In this document: positions 23,109 to 35,167 of the stretch, in pieces | Position numbering within the stretch: the stretch's first letter is position 1 | Layout: the number at the start of each line of letters is the position of its first letter | NCBI GenBank assembly: GCA_028826165.1 | Contig: JAPDFW010000136.1 | Span: forward strand, 197,501-261,500 | Origin: Anaeramoeba ignava | Lineage: Eukaryota; Metamonada; Anaeramoebidae | Direction: 5' to 3' | DNA: 64,000 bases | Translations under genes and position numbers: made by a program | The notes under the pieces: model-generated | What the model saw: only the letters and a program-made list of their open reading frames with translations | Told to the model about the DNA's origin: nothing | Databases searched by the model: none

Positions 23109-25286
23109 ATGGAAAAAATTTTGATCTTTTTACTTTTCACTTTTTTTCTCCATAACTGTTTAAGCTACACATCAACAGTTCTTGGATCATCACCAGGACT
23201 TGGACAAACAACAGAATTAACACCAAGCGATGGATATCAAAATTATTACTTTTCATCATCATTAGCGATGACAGAAGATGTTATAGTTGTAGGAACACAA
23301 AAAGGATACAATGGATATTCCACACCAACAGGATCAGTGTATATTTATCGACGAACAGGAAACGAATGGAATGAAGAAGCAAAACTAACACCAAGTGATG
23401 GACAAAGTGATGATCTTTTTGGAGCAAGTGTTGCGATTTTTGGAGACTTTATTGCTGTTGGTGCGCCAGATAAAAACAACAAGATCGGAAAAGTATACAC
23501 GTTCCAATACAATTCATCTGCATGGATTCAACAGCAAATGATAACTGCAAGTGATGGAATAGAAAACGACACTTTCGGTTCCGCTATTGCTTTTAACGAT
23601 AATTTAATGGTCATTACTGCAGCAGGCGCAACTTATGATCTTGAGACAGCCTCTGGAAAAGCTTATGTGTTTCAAAACCAATCCGGAACTTGGGTTCAAT
23701 CCGCCATTCTAAACTCATCCGAAGTCGCTGCTAATGGAAATTTCGGAGGAAATGTTTTGATCCAAAACGAAATAATCTTTATCACAGCAAATAAAGACAA
23801 TGTCAGTGGATTAACTAACGCAGGCAAAGTGTATATTTACCAATACAACATAACAGAATGGGTTCAAATACAGACTTTGATTGCTGATGATGCTGAGGCA
23901 AACCAGGCATTCGCAACAAGTATCGCCATTTCAGACGGTATTCTTGCTGTTGGTTCAACTAACAAAAAAATCGGCAGCTACAACACTGCTGGCAAAGTGT
24001 ATCTTTTTATCTATAACGGAACTGAATGGGTTGCCAACGTTTCTTTGACTGCGGATTCCCCGCAAGCCGGAGAGTTGTTTGGATCATCTTGTGTCTTCAT
24101 GGGAAATTCAACGTTGGTTATCGGGGCTGAACAATCAAATGTCGGTAGTTATAATGCGCAGGGAAGAATCTATGTTTTCTCGTATAATTCAACCGATTGG
24201 AATCAACTGCAAATGCTAACTTCAAGCAATATTAATTCTTTTAATTTTTTCGGTTCTGTGATGACTTCGGCAGGAATCTATGTTGTTCCAGGAAGCGATA
24301 GAGTGACTGTTGACGGGAAAATGTTTGAAGGACAAGCATATGTTTTTTCTTGGGGAGAAGTTCCTGATCAAGTAAACATCATTAACTGCAGTGGAATTTA
24401 CGATGGATTTGAATGCTATTGGGACGAGGTTGCAAACTCCACAGATATCGAGTATACCATATTTCACAATTCCACAGGCGAATTAGTTCAAGAATCAACA
24501 AAAATCGACACTGTTTTTGTTGCAAACTTTACATCCTCTCTTTACAGTGTTTTAGGCAATCAAAACTATACAATCCAAATGCAAGCATGCAACAAAACCA
24601 CCACAATTTGCGGTGCAATTTCAACAACAGTTGATGTATTCACGCGAATCGGGGCAGTGAATAATTTTGTGATTCAATCCACAAACGAATCAATAACAGC
24701 AAACTGGACTGCGCCAGATGTTCCTGTTCCTGGAGGAATTCCGCTTTTGGATCACTATAACGTCTCATACAACAAGGAATCCAATCCAGCAGTTTTCCAG
24801 TCACTTACAAATGATTCGAAATCCGTTTACATTCCCAGCTTGGATTCCTATTCAAGTTACTCTTTCTCTATTTGGCCGTGCAGAACTCTCGATTGCGAAG
24901 GAGAAGATCAAGGAGAAGTGTTGTCAACAACAATTCTAACCCGATTCAATCCCATTTCAAATCTCCAATGCAACTCTTCAATGGCTCTTTTCTACTCTTG
25001 TTCTTGGGATCCTCCAGTCGCTTCTGGAACCCCGACTTATTATCATTTTGTTTTCGATTCTGTTACTGGTAATGATGATGGCGAATATACTGCTTCAACA
25101 ACCTCCCAAAATTTCGTTGCTTCTCTTTCTGATACTGATTATGATATCACTGTTTCTGCTTGTGATTCAAATATGAATTGTGGAATTACATTCACAATCC
25201 AACTTAAAACTCCAACTTCAAGTGCTGTTATTCAAAAATATTTCTTCTTTTTAATGTTTTCTTTGTTGGTCGTTTTATTTTTCTAA
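23109..25286 (+). CDS. Secreted surface protein: FG-GAP beta-propeller plus fibronectin-III-like domains
   Basis: 725 aa, one exon. Residues 1-19 are a signal peptide (MEKILIFLLFTFFLHNCLS). About six FG-GAP repeats follow to about residue 420, each with a core such as DDLFGASVAIFGDFIAVGAP followed by GKVYxFxYNxxxW, the integrin-alpha-like propeller blade. Residues about 430-700 hold three Fn3-like domains with paired cysteines and many N-x-S/T glycosylation sites. The last 19 residues (YFFFLMFSLLVVLFF at the end) are hydrophobic with no cytoplasmic tail, which fits a GPI-anchor signal better than a transmembrane segment. A role in adhesion or particle recognition is inferred. Base composition is more GC-rich than the surroundings. 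No integrin tail is present. Confidence 0.8.
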   Translation: MEKILIFLLFTFFLHNCLSYTSTVLGSSPGLGQTTELTPSDGYQNYYFSSSLAMTEDVIVVGTQKGYNGYSTPTGSVYIYRRTGNEWNEEAKLTPSDGQSDDLFGASVAIFGDFIAVGAPDKNNKIGKVYTFQYNSSAWIQQQMITASDGIENDTFGSAIAFNDNLMVITAAGATYDLETASGKAYVFQNQSGTWVQSAILNSSEVAANGNFGGNVLIQNEIIFITANKDNVSGLTNAGKVYIYQYNITEWVQIQTLIADDAEANQAFATSIAISDGILAVGSTNKKIGSYNTAGKVYLFIYNGTEWVANVSLTADSPQAGELFGSSCVFMGNSTLVIGAEQSNVGSYNAQGRIYVFSYNSTDWNQLQMLTSSNINSFNFFGSVMTSAGIYVVPGSDRVTVDGKMFEGQAYVFSWGEVPDQVNIINCSGIYDGFECYWDEVANSTDIEYTIFHNSTGELVQESTKIDTVFVANFTSSLYSVLGNQNYTIQMQACNKTTTICGAISTTVDVFTRIGAVNNFVIQSTNESITANWTAPDVPVPGGIPLLDHYNVSYNKESNPAVFQSLTNDSKSVYIPSLDSYSSYSFSIWPCRTLDCEGEDQGEVLSTTILTRFNPISNLQCNSSMALFYSCSWDPPVASGTPTYYHFVFDSVTGNDDGEYTASTTSQNFVASLSDTDYDITVSACDSNMNCGITFTIQLKTPTSSAVIQKYFFFLMFSLLVVLFF

Positions 25287-25348
25287 AACAACAAAAACAA
25301 CAAAAACAAATTTAAAAAAAAAAATTTAAAAAAAAAAATCATTTCATT

Positions 25349-28300
25349 TCATTTCTTTTCATTTCTTTCCTTTTTTGTTTCAGTTTTGGCTTTAAATTTA
25401 TCTAAAGAAATTATTATTAAATTTCCACTTTGTAAAATCATAAATTTTAAAGGAATTGGATCAGAATAATTTCTTAAAATATTTAAATTTTGAATTGAAG
25501 GAATTAATTCTAATGAATCACAACAAATAATTCTAAAAGAAGGATTTCCAGGTTTTGATTTCTTATATTTTCTTTTTTCAAAAACATCATAAGATATTTT
25601 TAAATTACAATTTAAATTTTCAATTTTATTTTTGATTTTTCTGTGTTTAATAACAATATATCCTAATCTAGATAAATAAGCGAAACATTGATATTGATGA
25701 ATAGATACTTGATTTTGAAGTAAAAGTAAATAAGCTTCTTGAAGGGAAAGAAAGTTTTTATTTTCATTTTTATTTTCATTTTTAATTTGATTTAGATTTT
25801 CGAATTGATTTTGATTTTTAATTTTATTTTCATTTTTATTTTGATTTTCAATTTGATTTTGATTTTGAATTTGAATTTGAATTTGATTTTGATTTTGATT
25901 TTGATTTTGATTTTGATTTTCATTTTCAAATTGATTTTGATTTTTATTTTGATTTTGATTTTGATTTTGATTTTGATTTTGATTTTGATTTTGAATTTGA
26001 TTTTGATTTTGATTTTGATTTTGATTTTGATTTTGGTTTTGATTTTGATTTTGATTTTGATTTTGATTTTGAATTTGATTTTGATTTTCAATTTGATTTT
26101 GAATTTGATTTTGATTTTTATTTTCATTTTGATTTTGATTTTGATTTTGATTTTGATTTTGATTTTGATTTTGATTTTGATTTTGATTTTGATTTTGATT
26201 TTCATTGATTTTGATTTTTGATTTTGATTTTGATTTTGATTTTGATTTTGATTTTGATTTTCGAATTGATTTTGATTTTTATTTTGATTTTGATTTTGAT
26301 TTTGATTTTGATTTTGATTTTGATTTTCGAATTGATTTTCGAATTGATTTTGATTTTGATTTTGATTTTGATTTTGATTTTGATTTTGATTTTGATTTTG
26401 ATTTTGATTTTGATTTTGATTTTGATTTTGATTTTGATTTTGATTTTGATTTTGATTTTGATTTTGATTTTGAATTTGAATTTGATTTTGATTTTCAATT
26501 TGATTTTGATTTTGATTTTGATTTTGATTTTGATTTTGATTTTGATTTTGATTTTGATTTTCAAATTGATTTTGATTTTTATTTTGATTTTGATTTTGAT
26601 TTTGATTTTTGATTTTGAATTTGATTTTGATTTTTGATTTTGAATTTTGATTTTCATTTTGATTTTGATTTTGATTTTTGAAATTTGATTTTGATTTTGA
26701 TTTTGATTTTGATTTTGATTTTCATTTTAATTTGATTTTGATTTGATTTTGATTGATTTTGATTTTGATTTTGATTTTGATTTTGATTTTGAATTTGATT
26801 TTGATTTTGATTTTTAAGTTGATTTTGATTTTGATTTTGATTTTGATTTTGATTTTGATTTTGATTTTGAATTTGATTTTGATTTTGAATTTGATTTTTG
26901 ATTTGATTTTGATTTTGATTTTGATTTTGATTTTCAAATTGATTTTGATTTTGATTTTGATTTTGAATTTGATTTTGATTTTGATTTTGATTTTGATTTT
27001 GATTTTGATTTTGATTTTGATTTTGATTTTTTTGATTTTGATTTTGATTTTTTTGATTTTTCAAATTGATTTTGATTTTTGATTTTGATTTTGATTTTTA
27101 ATTTGATTTTGATTTTGATTTTGATTTTGATTTTTGATTGATTTTGATTTTGAATTTGATTTTGAATTTGATTTTGATTTTGATTTTGATTTTGATTTTC
27201 AAATTGATTTTGATTTTGATTTTGATTTTGAATTTGATTTTGATTTTCGAATTGATTTTCGAATTGATTTTCGAATTGATTTTGAATTTGATTTTGATTT
27301 TCAAATTGATTTTGATTTTGATTTTGATTTTGATTTTGATTTTGATTTTGATTTTGATTTTGAATTTGATTTTGATTTTGATTTTGATTTTGATTTTGAT
27401 TTTGATTTTGAATTTGATTTTGATTTTGAATTTGATTTTGATTTTGATTTTGAATTTGAATTTGATTTTGATTTTGAATTTGATTTTGATTTTGATTTTG
27501 ATTTTGAATTTGATTTGGAGATAATATTATAATTTTTGATGTTTCTAAAAGGAAAATTGCTTCTTCAATTGTAAAATAAAAGGATTTATTAATAACTTTT
27601 CCCATTGTTTGAATACATTCTCCTTTTGGATTATCTACTTTTACAAGACAATTTTGTTGATCCCATTCACCAATCATTATTTTTTTATCTGATGCAAATC
27701 GAGAAACTGAAAATAAGTTATATAAATCTGTTCTGAATTCATTTATTTGTTGAATTTGTTCTTGTGTATTTTTGTTTTCAGAAAATTTAATTCCATGTTT
27801 TGGTAATTTTGGTTTAACTCTTTTTTGATTTTGATTTTGATTTTGAATTTGATTTTTTTTCCGTTTCTTTTTATTTTGATTTTGATTTTGATTTTGATTT
27901 TGGTTTTGATTTTGATTTTGATTTTGATTTTGATTTTGATTTTGATTTTGATTTTGATTTTGATTTTGATTTTGATTTTGATTTTTTGATTTTGATTTTG
28001 ATTTTGATTTTGATTTTGATTTTGATTTTGATTTTGATTTTGATTTTGATTTTGATTTTGATTTTGATTTTGATTTTGAATTTGATTTTGATTTTGATTT
28101 TGATTTTGATTTTGAATTTGATTTTGATTTTGATTTTGATTTTGATTTTGATTTTGATTTTCTATTTTTATTTTGATTTTGATTTTGATTTTGATTTTGA
28201 TTTTGATTTTGATTTTGATTTTGATTTTGATTTTGATTTTGATTTTTATTTTGATTTTGATTTTCATTTTCATTTTGATTTTGATTTTGATTTTGATTTT

Positions 28301-28379
28301 TTGATTTTGATTTTGATTTTGATTTTGATTTTGAATTTGATTTTGATTTTGATTTTGATTTTGATTTTTGATTTTCCAT
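25349..28379 (-). CDS. SEN54-like tRNA-splicing endonuclease subunit interrupted by N/Q-rich hexamer tracts
   Basis: Two conserved blocks are separated by repeats. The first (about 27825-27520) reads FASDKKIMIGEWDQQNCLVK, then GECIQTMGKVINKSFYFTIE and EAIFLLETSKIIIL, the SEN54 N-terminal pattern (GEW, TMG, PEEAxYLLE). The second (25760-25349) reads LSLQEAYLLLLQNQVSIHQY, CFAYLSRLGYIVIKHRK, and ends PIPLKFMILQSGNLIIISL, the SEN54 C-terminal fold (Y..LSRLGYIV). Both blocks run into the repeat in the Asn-Gln reading frame, so one protein with an N/Q insert of several hundred residues is likely. SEN54 is a structural subunit of the tRNA intron endonuclease. The frame slips between NQ, KI and KS phases inside the tracts. 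Small introns or consensus errors cannot be told apart, so the exact protein is uncertain. The start at 28379 is also inside a tract. Confidence 0.7.
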
Positions 28380-28400
28380 TTCAATTTAAATTTTGATTTT
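25775..28400. repeat. Hexamer tracts TTTTGA (CAAAAT on the minus strand) within the SEN54-like gene
   Basis: Two long tracts, 25775-27515 and 27825-28400, are nearly pure TTTTGA with scattered variants (TTTTCA, TTTTTA, GAATTTG). Together they hold over 350 copies. They encode Asn-Gln, Lys-Ile or Lys-Ser on the minus strand and Phe-Asp or Ile-Leu on the plus strand, giving many false frames. Confidence 0.85.
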
Positions 28401-28539
28401 GATTTTTGTTTTGATTTTGGTTTTGATTTTAGTTTAAATTTTGAATTGAATTTGAAAAAAAAAGAAAAAAAAAATGAATTTTTCAATTTTTCAATTTTTC
28501 ATTTTTTTCATTTTTTTTAAAAAGCAAAAAAAAAACAAA

Positions 28540-29073
28540 ATGGGAGTTTGTGAAAGTTGTATGAAAAAAGCAGATCCATTTAACATAATAATGTTTGGAT
28601 TAAGTGGAGGAGGAAAAACATCAATACTTTACAAATTAAAAACAGGAACAACAGTTGAACCAGCAATAACATCAGGAGCAAATAACGAAATCATCAAAGT
28701 TGAAAATACAGAGTTTCATATTTGGGATATTGCCGGCAACGAAAGTTCTCAATCTAATTGGAAATTTTTCTGTAATTTTCCACAAGCAATTGTTTATGTT
28801 GTTGATAGTACTGATTCTCAAAAAATCTTGAAAGGAAAAGAAGAAATGAGAAAAATTGTTTTTCAACCTGATTTTAATAAACTTCCCCTTTTGGTTTTTG
28901 GTAATAAATCTGATGATCAAAATTCTATCCCTATTAATCAAGTTATGGAGCTTTTGAGTTTGAATGAAATTCAAGATCGTCAATGGTTTCTCCAAAAATC
29001 TTCTTCTGTTTCTGGTGAAGGTTTATTTGAAGGACTTAAATGGCTTTCTGATATTTTAAAAATGAATAATTGA
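28540..29073 (+). CDS. Arf/Arl-family small GTPase with a substituted catalytic glutamine
   Basis: 177 aa from MGVCESC; an upstream ATG at 28474 would add a poly-F leader and was not chosen. Gly2 suits N-myristoylation and Cys4/Cys7 suit palmitoylation, so membrane attachment is expected. P-loop GLSGGGKT is at residues 20-27, switch II WDIAGNE at 62-68, GNKSD in place of NKxD near 121, and SSSVSGEG as the G5 element. Arf proteins have WDxGGQ; here it is AGN, so the residue that positions the catalytic water is Asn67. GTP hydrolysis may be slow or GAP-dependent in another way (inference). It lies head-to-head with the SEN54-like gene, with about 160 bp between starts. Confidence 0.85.
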   Translation: MGVCESCMKKADPFNIIMFGLSGGGKTSILYKLKTGTTVEPAITSGANNEIIKVENTEFHIWDIAGNESSQSNWKFFCNFPQAIVYVVDSTDSQKILKGKEEMRKIVFQPDFNKLPLLVFGNKSDDQNSIPINQVMELLSLNEIQDRQWFLQKSSSVSGEGLFEGLKWLSDILKMNN

Positions 29074-29150
29074 TCCAAGTTTATTTTTTCTTTTTTTTAT
29101 TTTGATTTTAATTTTGATTTTAATTTTGATTTAAATTTTAATTTTAATTT

Positions 29151-29460
29151 TTAAATTAATAAATCAAATAAATTTGGATTTGTTTGATTTAATTGAAAAT
29201 AATCAATTCCAATTTCAATTTCATTAATGATTTCTTGTGTAATTTGAATTTCTTCTTAAATTTGATTTGAATAAATCCAATATTCAAATATTTGAAATGA
29301 TTTATTACTTAATTCACTATAATCTGTAACTTTATTAGAAGTATCATTTGTTACAGATAAAAACATTCCTCGATATAATTCACTTCTCATTATTAATATT
29401 AATTTAGGAAATTTATATTGTTTTTCTTTTCTTTCAATTATAAAATATTTTTCATTAATT
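29151..29460 (-). pseudogene. RCC1-BTB C-terminal fragment with an internal stop
   Basis: Reads MRSELYRGMFLSVTNDTSNK, VTDYSELSNKSFQIFEYWIY, then an in-frame TAA (29256-29258) where the intact paralogues have Lys, and on to NPNLFDLLI. Only the last BTB part of the family is left. Sequence homology ends upstream at TTTTTCATT, where the intact genes enter their TTTTCA repeat. Confidence 0.85.
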
Positions 29461-30569
29461 TATTTCCAAAATGGAATAAAGAATATTAAATAACTAAATT
29501 TAAAATTAATTATATTTTATATATTTTATTAATATTTCTTTATTTAAAATAATATAAAATTATTCTCAATAATTTAATAAAATTAATAAAATATTTTCAT
29601 TAATTTATTTCAAAAATGGAATAAAGAATAATTAAATTTAAAATAATTAAATTTAAAAAATTAAAATTATTCCCAATATAAAATCTTTTTCATTTTTATT
29701 TTAATATTTCTTTATTTAAAATAATATAAAATTATTCTCAATAATTTAATAAAATTTGAAAAGAAAAATTGAAATATTTTAATAAAGATAAATATTTATT
29801 TTTAATAATATTTAACAATAATTTAATCTAAATTTATTTTATTTTTAATTTGAAATAATATTTTTATTTATTATATTAATATTTTTGATTATTTATTATT
29901 CCAATTTTAATTATAATAAAATATATTAAAAATTGGAATAAATATTTTAATAAAGATAAATATTTATTTTTAATAATATTTAATAATAATTTATTTTAAA
30001 TTTATTTTATTTTAATCTGAAATAATGTTTTTATTTATTATATTAATATTTTTAATTATTTATTATTCCAATTTTAATTATAATAAAATATATTAAAAAT
30101 AAAATTAAAAAATTAAAAAATTTTAAATAAATTGAATTTAACATGATTGAATAAGATAAACTTTCTAAAAAAAATAATTTACTAATTATTCTATTTTTGA
30201 TTTTGATTATAATTCATTAATATTTAAATATTAATTAATAATAAATTTTATTTGATTTTTTTTATTTTAATATTTTAATTAATGAATTTAAATTTAATTA
30301 TTATTAATTTCTATTTTCAATTTTTATTTTTATTTATATTATTAAAAATATTCAATTTTTAAAATTTATTATTTTTTTTTTGGATTATTTTTTATTAATT
30401 AAATTTTTAATAAATATTTTAAATTAAAATTAAATTATTTAAAATTAAATTTGTTTCTTATTTATTATTTTAAAGAAATTAATTTGATTAAAAGTAAATT
30501 AAAATTGAATTAAATTTTGAAAAAAAAAATTAAAAAAAAAAGTTTGATTTTCTTATTATTAATTAATTT
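29461..30569. other. AT-rich filler with ~145-bp and ~170-bp direct repeats
   Basis: No gene seen. A block starting at tttcattaatttattt recurs at about 29453 and 29598. A second block (ttaataaagataaatattta) recurs at about 29772 and 29944. The remainder is very AT-rich and is repeated almost base for base at 33800-35167. Confidence 0.7.
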
Positions 30570-32214
30570 TTAAATGAAATAAGTTTCAACTTCATCAACA
30601 ACCCATTTATCATAAGAACCAGCTAAATAACTTTTAGCTTCATTTGTATCATAAGTAATTCCATTAGGTAGATTATAACTATAACCAAAATTTGACCAAC
30701 CAGTTTGTAAATTAGAATTAATTCCAAAATCAGCTCCATAATAATCACCAAACATTGGACCATTACTTAAACCAGAATAAATTGCATATTGAGGTTCTTT
30801 ACAAGTAAACTTTGCAGGTATTCTATCCCCTTTATCATTTCTTAATGAAAAAATAAATGCATTTGAATCATTAATGTTTCTTGTATTTCCATTAAATCCA
30901 ACTTTAGTAAAACCTCCAAAAATAAAATTATCTTTTGTTTTGATAATAACTAATGTTTTTCCTTTCCCATCAACTGCTTTATGCCAATTTTGAGAATTAA
31001 ATCCATCTCTTTTTGCTGAAAATCCTTTTTTCATTTTAGAAAAAAAATCATTATCATTTATCCATTCTTGTAATTTCTTAGCATATTCAATCTCTTTAAT
31101 AATTTCTGAATCTGAAAAAATCTTTTGTAATTCCATTAATTCAAATTTGGATTTAAGTTCTTCAACTTCTTTCTTCCATTTATCTTCAATTTCTTTGTTT
31201 TTATTTTCAATTTCCTTCTCTTTATTCTCAACTTCTTTCTTCCATTTCTCTTCAATTTCTTTCTTCCATTTCTCTTCAATTTCCTTTTCTTTGTTTTCAA
31301 TTTCTTTATTTTTATCTTCAATTTCCTTCTCTTTGTTTTCAATTTCTTTTTGATTATCTTGAATAACTTTGTTTTGAATATCAACTAAAAAAGAATTAGG
31401 AAAAAAATCAAATTGTTTTAATTTATCGAAATCTTGTTTTGAAATTGAATCTTTATCAAATAATGAAAAAAAAGAATGAAATAATCTTTTCTTTTCAATT
31501 CCCTTTTCTTTTTCTTTTTCTTTTTCTTTCTTTCCTTTTAATCTTTGATTTCTTTTTTCAATCCAATTATTTAAAAATTGAAAAAAATCAAATTGAAAAA
31601 TTTCTTTTTTTTCTTGTTTAAATTGAATAAATTTGATAATTTCTTCTTTAGTTAAATTGAATAAATTCTCATTATTTTGAATTTGGGAAAAATTTTGATT
31701 TATTAATTCAAAACATTTTATTTCAATTTCATTTGAATTTAAATTTCGATTTTGGAATAAAAATTGGAAAAATTTGAATAATTAATTGAATTTGAAATTT
31801 TTTTTGAATAATTTCTTTCAATAAATTTAATTTAAAATAAATTGAAATTTCCAATAATTGGATAAGATTTTCTTGATTCTCAAAAGGAATATTTCCATAA
31901 TAAATATAACTCAAAATTGATTCCATTTCTTTTTTATTAAATTGATTTAAAGAAATAGAAAGAGATTCTTGCCTTAATGACTCATTAAAAAAAGGAGATC
32001 TTGAAGATAAAATTGATTTATGAACTTTAATTTCAAAAGGATTTGATTTATTCTCAACAAAAATTGAAAAATCTTTAAATGAATTTCCATTTAAAAGGTT
32101 TGAATAATCTTTAATTAAATTTTTTGTTACTTTTTTTTCTAAATTTTTCATTTCATTTTCATTTTGATTTTGATTTGCATTTTCAATTTGGTTATTATTA
32201 TTATTATTATCCAT
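30570..32214 (-). CDS. BTB-TLDc protein, copy A (one frame break)
   Basis: An N-terminal N/Q/E-rich stretch from ATG at 32214 is followed by a BTB/POZ domain (SFKDFSIFVENKSNPFEIKV, HKSILSSRSPFFNE, then LSYIYYGNIPF), a BACK-like helical region, a K/E-rich coiled coil (repeated EEKWKKEVENKEKEI), and a C-terminal TLDc domain (FSAKRDGFNSQNWHKAVDGK, LVIIKTKDNFIFGGFT, AFIFSLRN, FGADFGI-like, YLAGSYDKW, ending VDEVETYFI). BTB domains dimerise or recruit Cullin-3. TLDc domains are linked to V-ATPase binding and oxidative-stress resistance. The frame breaks near 31790, where this copy has A5 and T8 against A6 and T9 in copy B; restoring them gives one continuous ~545-aa frame. It is either a consensus error or recent decay. 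Confidence 0.8.
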
Positions 32215-32589
32215 TTTGTGTTTTTTGTTTTTTGTTTTTTGTGTTTTTTGTTTTTTTGTGTTTTTAAAAAAAAAGGAAAAAAATGAAAAAAAAAATTTAA
32301 AAAAAATATGAATAAAAAAAGTGGATTTTGAAAATAAATAAAAATACAAAAAATAAGAATAAATTTAAATTAATAATTAATTTAATTTTCTTTTTAATTT
32401 ATTATTTTAAATTAATTTATTAATAAATTATTATTATTTTTTATTAATTTTTTTTATTAAAAAAAAAGGAAAATTATTTTAATTTAATTTTTAATTTAAT
32501 TTTTTTTTTGGAATTTAAAAATTATTAATAAATTTAAATTTTAAAACAAATTTCTAAATTAATATTAATTCAATTTAATTCAAAAATAT

Positions 32590-33450
32590 AAAATTTTAAT
32601 TTCAAAAATCAATTTTCAAAATATTTTTAAATAATAAAATATTTAAATCTAAAACATTAAATTATTATTTTAATAATAAAATTAAATATTAAATTATATT
32701 TTTAAATTAATTTATAAATTAAATATTAAATTAAATCTATTCTTATTTTTATATTTATATTTTAAATATTTAAAATAACAAAATATTTAAATCTAAAACA
32801 ATAAATTATTATTTTAAACATGAAATTAAATATTAAATTATATTTTTAAATTAATTTTATAAATTAAATATTAAATTAAACCTATTTTCATTTTTATATT
32901 TATATTTTAAATATTTAAATAACAAAATATTTAAATCTAAAACAATAAATTATTATTTTAATAATGGAATTAAATATTAAATTATATTTTTAAATTAATT
33001 TATAAATTAAATATTAAATTAAATCTATTCTTATTTTTATATTTATATGTTAAATATTTAAATAATAAAATATTTAAATCTAAAACATTAAATTATTATT
33101 TTAATAATAAAATTAAATATTAAATTATATTTTTAAATTAATTTTTAAATTAAATATTAAATTAAATCTGTTCTCATTTTTATATTTATATGTTTAATAT
33201 TTAAATAATAAAATATTTTAAATCTAAAACAATAAATTATTATTTTAATAATAAAATTAAATATTAAATTATATTTTTAAATTAATTTATAAATTGAATA
33301 TTAAATTAAATTTATTCTCATTTTTTATATTTATATGTTAAATATTTAAATAATAAAATATTTAACTCTAAAACAATAAATTATTATTTTAATTTTGAAT
33401 TTAATTTTAATTATATTTTTAAATTAATTTATAAATTAAATATTAAATTA
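32590..33450. repeat. 144-bp tandem array, six copies
   Basis: The marker tctaaaac falls at about 32648, 32792, 32936, 33079, 33223 and 33367, spacing 143-144 bp. Copies differ by a few bases. There is no coding frame. The array sits just upstream of the BTB-TLDc copy A start, about 400 bp away. Confidence 0.85.
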
Positions 33451-33468
33451 AACTTGTTCTCATTTTCT

Positions 33469-33805
33469 TTATTGATTTTGATTATTAAATTTTTTAATTA
33501 ATAAATCAAATAAATTTGGATTTGTTTGATTTAATTGAAAATAATCAATTCCTCCTTCTAAGTCATCAATAATTTCTTGTGTAATTTGAATTTCTTCTTT
33601 AATTTGATTTGAATAAATCCAATATTCAAATATTTGAAATGATTTATTACTTAATTCACTATAATCTGTAACTTTATTAGATTTATCTTCTGTTACAGAT
33701 AAAAACATTCCTCGATATAATTCACTTCTCATTATTAATATTAATTTAGGAAATTTATATTGTTTTTCTTTTCTTTCAATTATAAAATCTTTTTCATTAA
33801 TTTAT
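33469..33805 (-). pseudogene. RCC1-BTB C-terminal fragment, open frame
   Basis: An 87-residue open frame (MRSELYRGMFLSVTEDKSNK to KKFNNQNQ) is nearly identical to the last 87 residues of the intact RCC1-BTB proteins, but no propeller or first BTB half lies upstream. Homology stops at about 33797 at TTTTTCATT, the edge of the TTTTCA repeat in intact genes. It is probably not translated. Confidence 0.8.
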
Positions 33806-35167
33806 TTCAAAAATGGAATAAAGAATATTAAATAATTAAATTTAAAATTAATTATATTTTATATATTTTATTAATATTTCTTTATTTAAAATAATATAAA
33901 ATAATTCCCAATAATTTAATAAAATTAATAAAATATTTTCATTAATTTATTTCAAAAATGAAATAAAGAATATTAAATAATTAAATTTAAAATTAATTAT
34001 ATTTTATATATTTTATTAATGTTTCTTTATTTAGAATAATATAAAATTATTCTCAATAATTTAATAAAATTAATAAAATATTTTAATTAATTTATTTCAA
34101 AAATAAAATCAAGAATATTAAATAATTAAATTTAAAATTAATTCTATTTTATATATTTTATTAATATTTCTTTATTTAAAATAATATAAAATTATTCCCA
34201 ATAATTTAATAAAATTTATAAAATATTTTAATTAATTTATTTCAAAAATGGAATAAAGAATATTAAATAATTAAATTTAAAATTAATTCTATTTTTATAT
34301 ATTTTATTAATGTTTCTTTATTTAAAATAATATAAAATTATTCCCAATAATTTAATAAAATTGAAAAGAAAATTGAAATATTTTAATAAATATAAATATT
34401 TATTTTTAATAATATTTAATAATAATTTAATTTAAATTTATTTCATTTTAATCTGAAATAATATTTTTATTTATTATATTAATATTTTTAATTATTTATT
34501 ATTTTAATTTTAATTATAATAAAATATATTAAAAAAGTGGAATAAATATTTTAATAAATATAAATATTTAATTTTAATAATATTTAATAATAATTTAATC
34601 TAAATTTATTTCATTTTAATTTGATATAATATTTTTATTTATTATATTAATATTTTTAATTATTTATTATTCCAATTTTAATTATAATAAAATATATTAA
34701 AAATAAAATTAAAAATTAAAAATTTTAAATAAATTGAATTTAACATGATTGAATAAGATAAACTTTCTAAAAATAATTTACTAATTATTCTATTTTTGAT
34801 TTTGATTATAATTTATTAATATTTAAATATTAATTAATAATAAATTTTATTTGATTTTTATTTTAATATTTTAATTAATGAATTTAAATTTAATTATTAT
34901 TAATTTCTATTTTCAATTTTTATTTTTATTTATTATATTAAAAATATTCAATTTTTTAAAATTTATTATTTTTTTTTTTGGATTATTTTTTATTAATTAA
35001 ATTTTTAATAAATATTTTAAATTAAAATTAAATTATTTAAAATTAAATTTGTTTTTTATTTATTATTTTAAAGAAATTAATTTGATTAAAAGTAAATTAA
35101 AATTGAATTAAATTTTGAAAAAAAAAATTAAAAAAAAAAGTTTGATTTTCTTATTATTAATTAATTT
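33806..35167. other. AT-rich filler with 144-bp-spaced direct repeats
   Basis: No gene seen. A unit beginning near tcattaatttatttc recurs at about 33796, 33941, 34086 and 34231. From about 34380 on it matches 29770-30540 of unit 1. This copy has four units where unit 1 has two, so copy number varies between duplicates. Confidence 0.7.

Larger units (their letters stand above)
29151..33468. repeat. Segmental duplication, unit 1
   Basis: Order: RCC1-BTB tail fragment, AT-rich filler, BTB-TLDc gene, 144-bp array. The same order with near-identical sequence follows at 33469-37946. Both units end against an RCC1-BTB tail, so the duplication probably arose by unequal exchange involving those tails. 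Confidence 0.8.

Noticed and set aside
25792-28396. Long KIKIKI, FDFDFD and ILILIL frames
   Set aside because: Shadows of the TTTTGA hexamer. Only the minus-strand Asn-Gln phase connects to conserved SEN54-like sequence.
31136-31384. Lys/Arg-rich frame beside the BTB-TLDc coiled coil
   Set aside because: Shifted reading of the KEKEIEEKWKKE coiled coil. The homologous frame in copy B shows the true phase.
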